This document shows, one piece after another, positions 59,989 to 64,000 of a DNA stretch of 64,000 nucleotides. This DNA is from Stenotrophomonas geniculata ATCC 19374 = JCM 13324. GTDB taxonomy: Bacteria > Pseudomonadota > Gammaproteobacteria > Xanthomonadales > Xanthomonadaceae. Every line of letters starts with the position of its first letter. The stretch's first letter is position 1. A program made the position numbers and the translations under genes. The notes under the pieces are model-generated. The model saw only the letters and a list, made by a program, of their open reading frames with translations, was not told the origin of the DNA and searched no databases. The stretch is from positions 31,733-95,732 of the forward strand of contig NZ_LLXT01000105.1 in the NCBI RefSeq assembly GCF_001431625.1. Direction: 5' to 3'.

Positions 59989-60675
59989 TTACCAGACCAG
60001 GTCGTCCGGCACCTGGTACTGCGGGTCCGCGTACGGATCTTCCTCGGCCGGCGCATCCGGATCGACCTTCAGCGCCACCGAGGCGGCGAACACCGCTTCG
60101 GACTGTGCCAGCACCTCGGCAGTCACCAGCAGGTAACGGCCATTGAGCTGCACCACGCCCAGCTCACCGGCATTGAGCGCGGTCAGCTGTTCGGCGGTCA
60201 CGTAGATGCGCTTGATCTTGCCGCCATACGGGAAGTGGCGCGCGATGTCCGCCGCCTCGGCGTTGAGGCTCTTGTCCTTCAGCAGTTCTTCCAGCTTGGC
60301 CTTCGCCTCGCGGCGAACGCGTGCTTCTTCCTGCTTCAGGCGCTCGGTCTCGATGCGCTCTTCCTTCTCCCGCTGCGCGCGGATGGCATAGGCCTTGGCC
60401 AGGTCCATCTCTTCGGCGCTGCGCGGCTTGCGCGGGCCCTGCTGTCCCTGGCCACCGCGCGCATGCCCGCCGGGCTTGCCCGCGCCACCATGACCGTGCC
60501 CGCGACGCTCGCCGGGCTTGTGCTCGCCCTTGCCTGCGCCCTGCGGCTTTCCATTGCCGTTGCCACCCTTGCCCTGCGGGCGGCCATCACGGCGGGGGCC
60601 ATCATTCTTGCGCTCGGGCTTGGGCGCGGGCTTGAAGCCCAGGCCCATCAGCTGGTCGCGGAGGGTATCGCTCAT
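59989..60675 (-). CDS. DUF2058 protein (YaiL-like)
   Basis: A 228-residue protein. It starts with SDTLRDQLMGLGF, continues in a Gly/Lys/Arg/His low-complexity segment (about 20-85; GKGGNGNGKPQGAGKGEHK) likely to bind RNA or DNA, then a charged helix (about 85-130) and a C-terminal domain (IKRIYVTAEQLTALNAGELGVVQLNGRYLLV). This is the YaiL/DUF2058 layout; E. coli YaiL is a nucleoprotein of unknown role. Only 10 bases separate it from slyX. Confidence 0.85.
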   Translation of the reverse strand: MSDTLRDQLMGLGFKPAPKPERKNDGPRRDGRPQGKGGNGNGKPQGAGKGEHKPGERRGHGHGGAGKPGGHARGGQGQQGPRKPRSAEEMDLAKAYAIRAQREKEERIETERLKQEEARVRREAKAKLEELLKDKSLNAEAADIARHFPYGGKIKRIYVTAEQLTALNAGELGVVQLNGRYLLVTAEVLAQSEAVFAASVALKVDPDAPAEEDPYADPQYQVPDDLVW

Positions 60676-60685
60676 AGGATTCGGA

Positions 60686-60922
60686 TCAGTAGTGCGGCGG
60701 CGGTTCGCTCGCCGGATCAGAAGAATTCAGTGCGTTGCGGACCTTGCCCAGGTCTTCCAGCAGCACGCGCAGCACATCGGCGTTGCGCATGCCCTGCATG
60801 CGGGCATCAGCCAGCGCATCGCTCAGTTCGGCCAGCGCCTGTTCCTGGAAGGACACGCGCATTTCCAGCTCGACCAGGCGCGCTTCCAGCGCCTGCTCGC
60901 GTTCAGTGGGCATATCAGACAT
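60686..60922 (-). CDS. slyX: SlyX family protein
   Basis: A 78-residue coiled-coil protein ([29 protein letters not shown]) matching SlyX, which is usually near slyD in enterobacteria but not here. Role unknown. The start at 60922 overlaps the ugd stop by 8 bases, so translation is probably coupled to ugd; ATG at 60913 is an alternative. Confidence 0.85.
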   Translation of the reverse strand: MSDMPTEREQALEARLVELEMRVSFQEQALAELSDALADARMQGMRNADVLRVLLEDLGKVRNALNSSDPASEPPPHY

Positions 60923-62264
60923 GCAACGAGCGCCCCCGGCCAATGCCGTAGTACGCAAGACCTGCAGCTTCCACTTCGCCCGGCTCATACAGGTTGCGGC
61001 CGTCGAACACCACTGCGTCCTTCAACTGCTCGCGCAGCTTCTGGAAGTCGGGGCTGCGGAACTGCTTCCACTCGGTGACCACCACCAGTGCATCGGCGCC
61101 CTGCAGTGCTTCGCCTGCCGTGCTGCAGAACGTGAGGTCGTCGCGCTCACCGAAGATGCGCTGCGATTCATGCATCGCTTCCGGGTCGTAGGCACGCACC
61201 GTGGCACCGCCTTCCCAGAGCTGCGCCAGCAGGCGACGGCTGGAGGCCTCACGCATGTCGTCGGTGTTCGGCTTGAAGGCCAGGCCCCATACGGCGAACG
61301 TCTTGCCGCGCACGCCTTCGTCCTCGCCCTTGTCGTAATGGCGCTGGATGAGGGCGAACAGGTGGCCCTTCTGTGCATCGTTGACCGCTTCAACCGCATT
61401 GAGCAGCTTCGGCTCCAGGCCATACTGCTGGGCGGTACGGGCCAGTGCCTGCACGTCCTTCGGGAAGCACGAGCCACCGTAGCCGGCGCCCGGATAGATG
61501 AAGTGCCAGCCGATGCGCGGGTCCGAGCCGATGCCCTGGCGGACCTGCTCGACGTCGGCACCCACGCGTTCGGCGATGTTGGCGATTTCATTCATGAACG
61601 AAATCTTGGTCGCCAGCATCGCGTTGGCGGCGTACTTGGTCAGCTCGGCCGAGCGCACGTCCATTTCCACCACACGGTCGTGGTTGCGGTTGAACGGCGC
61701 GTACAGGCGACGCATCACCGCCACCGACTCCTCGCTGGTCGCACCGATGATGATGCGGTCCGGGCGCATGCAGTCGGCGACTGCGTCGCCTTCCTTCAGG
61801 AATTCCGGGTTGGACACCACGTCGAAGGCGATGTCCGCGCCCCGCGCGGCCAGCTCTTCAGCGATGGCTGCACGCACCTTGTCAGCGGTGCCGACCGGCA
61901 CCGTCGACTTGTTGACCACCACGGTCGGCACGCTCATGTGCCGGCCGATGGTGCGGGCCACGGCCAGCACGTACTGCAGATCGGCGCTGCCATCCTCGTC
62001 CGGGGGCGTGCCAACGGCGATGAACACCACCTGGCCATGCTCGATGGCGGCCGCCGCATCGGTGGTGAACGCCAGCCGCGAGGCGGCATGGTTGGCCTTC
62101 ACCATCGGCTCAAGGCCCGGCTCATAGATCGGGATGATGCCCTGGTTGAGGCCATCGACCTTGGCCTGATCGATGTCCACGCAGACCACCTGGTGGCCTG
62201 CGTCGGCCAGGCAGGTACCGGTCACCAGTCCAACGTAACCGGTACCAAAAATCGCAACGCGCAT
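60915..62264 (-). CDS. ugd: UDP-glucose 6-dehydrogenase
   Basis: A 449-residue enzyme oxidising UDP-glucose to UDP-glucuronate with two NAD+, supplying glucuronate or its derivatives for exopolysaccharide or lipid A/LPS modification. The N-terminal Rossmann motif [10 protein letters not shown] and the catalytic Cys266 in GGSCFPKD are intact. AGGAG lies 11 bases upstream of the start at 62264. It is followed by overlapping slyX and then the DUF2058 gene. Confidence 0.95.
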   Translation of the reverse strand: MRVAIFGTGYVGLVTGTCLADAGHQVVCVDIDQAKVDGLNQGIIPIYEPGLEPMVKANHAASRLAFTTDAAAAIEHGQVVFIAVGTPPDEDGSADLQYVLAVARTIGRHMSVPTVVVNKSTVPVGTADKVRAAIAEELAARGADIAFDVVSNPEFLKEGDAVADCMRPDRIIIGATSEESVAVMRRLYAPFNRNHDRVVEMDVRSAELTKYAANAMLATKISFMNEIANIAERVGADVEQVRQGIGSDPRIGWHFIYPGAGYGGSCFPKDVQALARTAQQYGLEPKLLNAVEAVNDAQKGHLFALIQRHYDKGEDEGVRGKTFAVWGLAFKPNTDDMREASSRRLLAQLWEGGATVRAYDPEAMHESQRIFGERDDLTFCSTAGEALQGADALVVVTEWKQFRSPDFQKLREQLKDAVVFDGRNLYEPGEVEAAGLAYYGIGRGRSLHV

Positions 62265-62287
62265 ATCCGTATTCGCTCCTGAATGAC

Positions 62288-63265
62288 TTACGGCAGAACG
62301 CCCAGCAGCTCGACGTCGAACGTCAGCGTCGCGTTCGGGCCGATCGGGCCGCCCGGGGTGCCGTTCTCGCCGTAGGCCAGTTCGCCCGGGATCCAGAAGC
62401 GGTACTTCGAACCGACCGGCATCAGCGCGACGCCTTCGGTCCAGCCCTTGATCACCTGGTCCAGGCCGAACTCGGCCGGCTGGCGGCCGTAGGAACTGTC
62501 GAACACGGTGCCGTTGAGCAGCTTGCCTTCGTAGTTCACGCGCACCTTGCTGCTCGGCAGAGGACGCTCGCCGCTACCCGGGCGGATCACCTGGTACTGC
62601 AGGCCCGACGAGGTGGTCACCACGCCCGGCTGGGTCTTGTTCTTGGCCAGGAATGCGTTGCCTTCCGTGCGGTTGGTCTGCGCAGCCTGGGCGGCCTTGG
62701 CCTGCATTTCAGCCTGCTTGGCACCCATGAAGGCCTGGATGGTGGCGGTCGCGTCAGCTTCCGTCATCTTCGGCTGGCCCTTGGTCAGGCCGGTGCTGAT
62801 CGCGTCAAACAGCGAGGCGACATCGATATCGTCCTTCAGCTGCGCCAGCGACGGGCCCACCGAGTAGGAGCCGATCATCTGCGACACCTTGACGCGGTCG
62901 ACCTTCGGCGGCTGCGAACCCGGTGCCACGCCCGGCACCTGCTGGCCACTGCGGGCCATCACGACCTGGCGCAGGGCGGCATCGGTGGCCTTGGCCTGTT
63001 CCTGGGTGATCTGCGGCTGCAGGCCCTCGAACGAGCGCTCAACGGCGGTGCGCAGGGCGGCCACATCGATCTCTTCGGCGATCGGGGTGAACGACTTGGC
63101 CACGTCCAGGCCGATGGCATAGCCGAGCTTCTGCTTGGGGGAATTCAAGGTTGCGGTCTCCTTGGCGGCTGCGGGGGCAGCCGGTTGTTGCGACAGAGCG
63201 ACACCCGAAGTGCCCATCGCCAGAATCAGAACCGACGCCGCGGCGCCGCGCATTCCCATCTTCAT
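62288..63265 (-). CDS. Periplasmic FKBP-type peptidyl-prolyl isomerase with doubled N-domain
   Basis: A 325-residue Mip/FkpA-type foldase. A signal peptide (about 1-25) is followed by two tandem FKBP_N-like dimerisation units, about 42-105 ([16 protein letters not shown]...) and about 125-190 ([15 protein letters not shown]...[11 protein letters not shown]), a long helix, and the FKBP domain (about 220-325; [31 protein letters not shown]). Most Mip proteins carry one N-terminal unit. Start M29 of the long frame (63265) is preferred: AGGA lies 9 bases upstream. Helps fold exported proteins; may contribute to host infection by analogy with Mip. Confidence 0.88.
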   Translation of the reverse strand: MKMGMRGAAASVLILAMGTSGVALSQQPAAPAAAKETATLNSPKQKLGYAIGLDVAKSFTPIAEEIDVAALRTAVERSFEGLQPQITQEQAKATDAALRQVVMARSGQQVPGVAPGSQPPKVDRVKVSQMIGSYSVGPSLAQLKDDIDVASLFDAISTGLTKGQPKMTEADATATIQAFMGAKQAEMQAKAAQAAQTNRTEGNAFLAKNKTQPGVVTTSSGLQYQVIRPGSGERPLPSSKVRVNYEGKLLNGTVFDSSYGRQPAEFGLDQVIKGWTEGVALMPVGSKYRFWIPGELAYGENGTPGGPIGPNATLTFDVELLGVLP

Positions 63266-63361
63266 TCGCTGCATTCCTGGAAGTGTCTGGGCGCCGACGT
63301 CGGCGCGAAAAGAAGCATTGTCGCACGCATGCCGTCGATGTCGAGGCATGCGTGCCGGATA

Positions 63362-63949
63362 TCAATGCGTGGCGGCTGCCGCCAGCGCCTTGTCGATGGC
63401 CGCGGTCAGCTGCGGATCGTCCGGCGTCACCTTGCTGGCGAACTGGGCAATGACCTTGCCATCGCGGCCCACGAGGTATTTGTGGAAGTTCCAGGCCGGC
63501 GCAACGCCGGTCGCTGCGGTCAAGCGCTGGTACAGCGGCGTGGCCTGGGTACCGACCACATGCACCTTCTCGAACATCGGGAACTTGACGCCATAGGTCA
63601 GGGTGCAGAAGTCCTGGATCTGCTTCTCGTCACCCGGTTCCTGGCCCTTGAAGTCATTGGAAGGGAAGCCCAGCACCGCGAAACCGCGGCCGGCATAGCG
63701 CTTCTGCAGCGCCTCCAGCCCTTCGTACTGCGGCGTGTAGCCACACTTGCTGGCGGTGTTGACCACCAGCAGCACCTGCCCGTGATAGCGCTGCTGCAGA
63801 TTCACCTGCTGCTTGCTGGCCAACGGCCGGTATTCCAGATCGAGCAGGTCGGCCGCCAGCGCACTGGCGGAACCGGCGACACCGGCCACCATCAGGGCCA
63901 GCAGGGACAGGCCGCGCAGGCGGCACGGGGAAACGGTCGGCAGGGGCAT
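63362..63949 (-). CDS. Exported glutathione-peroxidase-like protein
   Basis: A 195-residue thiol peroxidase of the glutathione peroxidase/BsaA family, with a signal peptide (cleavage after ALA, about residue 32) placing it in the periplasm; most family members are cytosolic. The peroxidatic Cys69 is in NTASKCGYTPQY, with the Gln/Trp partners in FPSNDFKGQEPG and WNFHKYLVGRDG. Reduces peroxides or lipid peroxides; the reductant is unknown. The start at 63949 is favoured over the GTG at 63976, which lies next to a palindrome. Confidence 0.87.
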   Translation of the reverse strand: MPLPTVSPCRLRGLSLLALMVAGVAGSASALAADLLDLEYRPLASKQQVNLQQRYHGQVLLVVNTASKCGYTPQYEGLEALQKRYAGRGFAVLGFPSNDFKGQEPGDEKQIQDFCTLTYGVKFPMFEKVHVVGTQATPLYQRLTAATGVAPAWNFHKYLVGRDGKVIAQFASKVTPDDPQLTAAIDKALAAAATH

Positions 63950-63980
63950 CAGAGGCGGTCCGCGGTAGCCATTCACAAGG

Positions 63981-64000
63981 CCCGGCCAGCGCTGGCCGGG
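63981..64000. repeat. 20-bp perfect palindrome at the window edge
   Basis: CCCGGCCAGCGCTGGCCGGG is perfectly symmetric and lies upstream of the peroxidase gene. It may be part of another SMAG element cut by the window end. Confidence 0.55.

Overview
The window is chromosomal DNA of a high-GC gammaproteobacterium of the Xanthomonadaceae, almost certainly Stenotrophomonas (S. maltophilia complex). Supporting signs are the core-gene protein sequences, a wild-type-like Gln at GyrA position 83, a kynurenine-type gene set, a giant NAD-glutamate dehydrogenase, a MetH split into two genes, and many short palindromes beginning with GTAG, typical of the SMAG/REP family of S. maltophilia. Nearly all of the window is coding. 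I see no tRNA, rRNA, insertion sequence, prophage or CRISPR array, so this is mostly core genome with small accessory genes.

Layout. 1-9.5 kb holds secreted and peripheral genes: a glutamyl-endopeptidase-like S9 peptidase, a HipA-like kinase/DUF3037 pair, a penicillin-binding-type serine hydrolase, and a LysR regulator divergent from a quinone-oxidoreductase-like gene. 9.5-16.2 kb carries a membrane PQQ dehydrogenase, gyrA and mtnA. 16.2-26.9 kb carries a DUF3011 protein, epmA, a GNAT, ligA, zipA and smc, with one opposite-strand gene for a Tat-exported aminotransferase placed between ligA and zipA. 27-28.9 kb is the rpsF-rpsR-rplI operon, with a promoter and a possible S6:S18 leader, followed by an IscA-like gene. 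29-39.5 kb is a long plus-strand run: asnS, small unknown genes, a PaiB-like protein, carbonic anhydrase, nbaC, kynU, kmo, sbcB, DUF2461, an aldo/keto reductase and a DUF2939-like protein.

39.6-46.7 kb runs on the minus strand: a 5'-nucleotidase, nadK and the 1658-residue NAD-glutamate dehydrogenase. 46.9-52.1 kb is a TetR-MFP-RND efflux operon with no outer-membrane component. 52.2-58.7 kb holds a small membrane protein, an acyl-CoA dehydrogenase, and an ArsR-methyltransferase fusion regulator with a striking dyad operator upstream of the split metH pair. 58.7-64 kb holds an MFS carrier, a DUF2058 protein, slyX, ugd, an FKBP-type isomerase with a duplicated N-terminal domain, and an exported glutathione-peroxidase-like protein.

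How genes work together. nbaC-kynU-kmo supply the lower kynurenine route toward quinolinate and NAD, though kynA and kynB are not in the window. nadK, LigA and the NAD-dependent GDH use the product, but that is coincidence rather than a proven unit. mtnA and the ArsR-metH locus belong to methionine/SAM metabolism. The most striking observation is that the homocysteine/zinc half of MetH has Arg where the third zinc-binding Cys is expected. This could bear on the long-known methionine requirement of S. maltophilia, but it needs checking against other strains.
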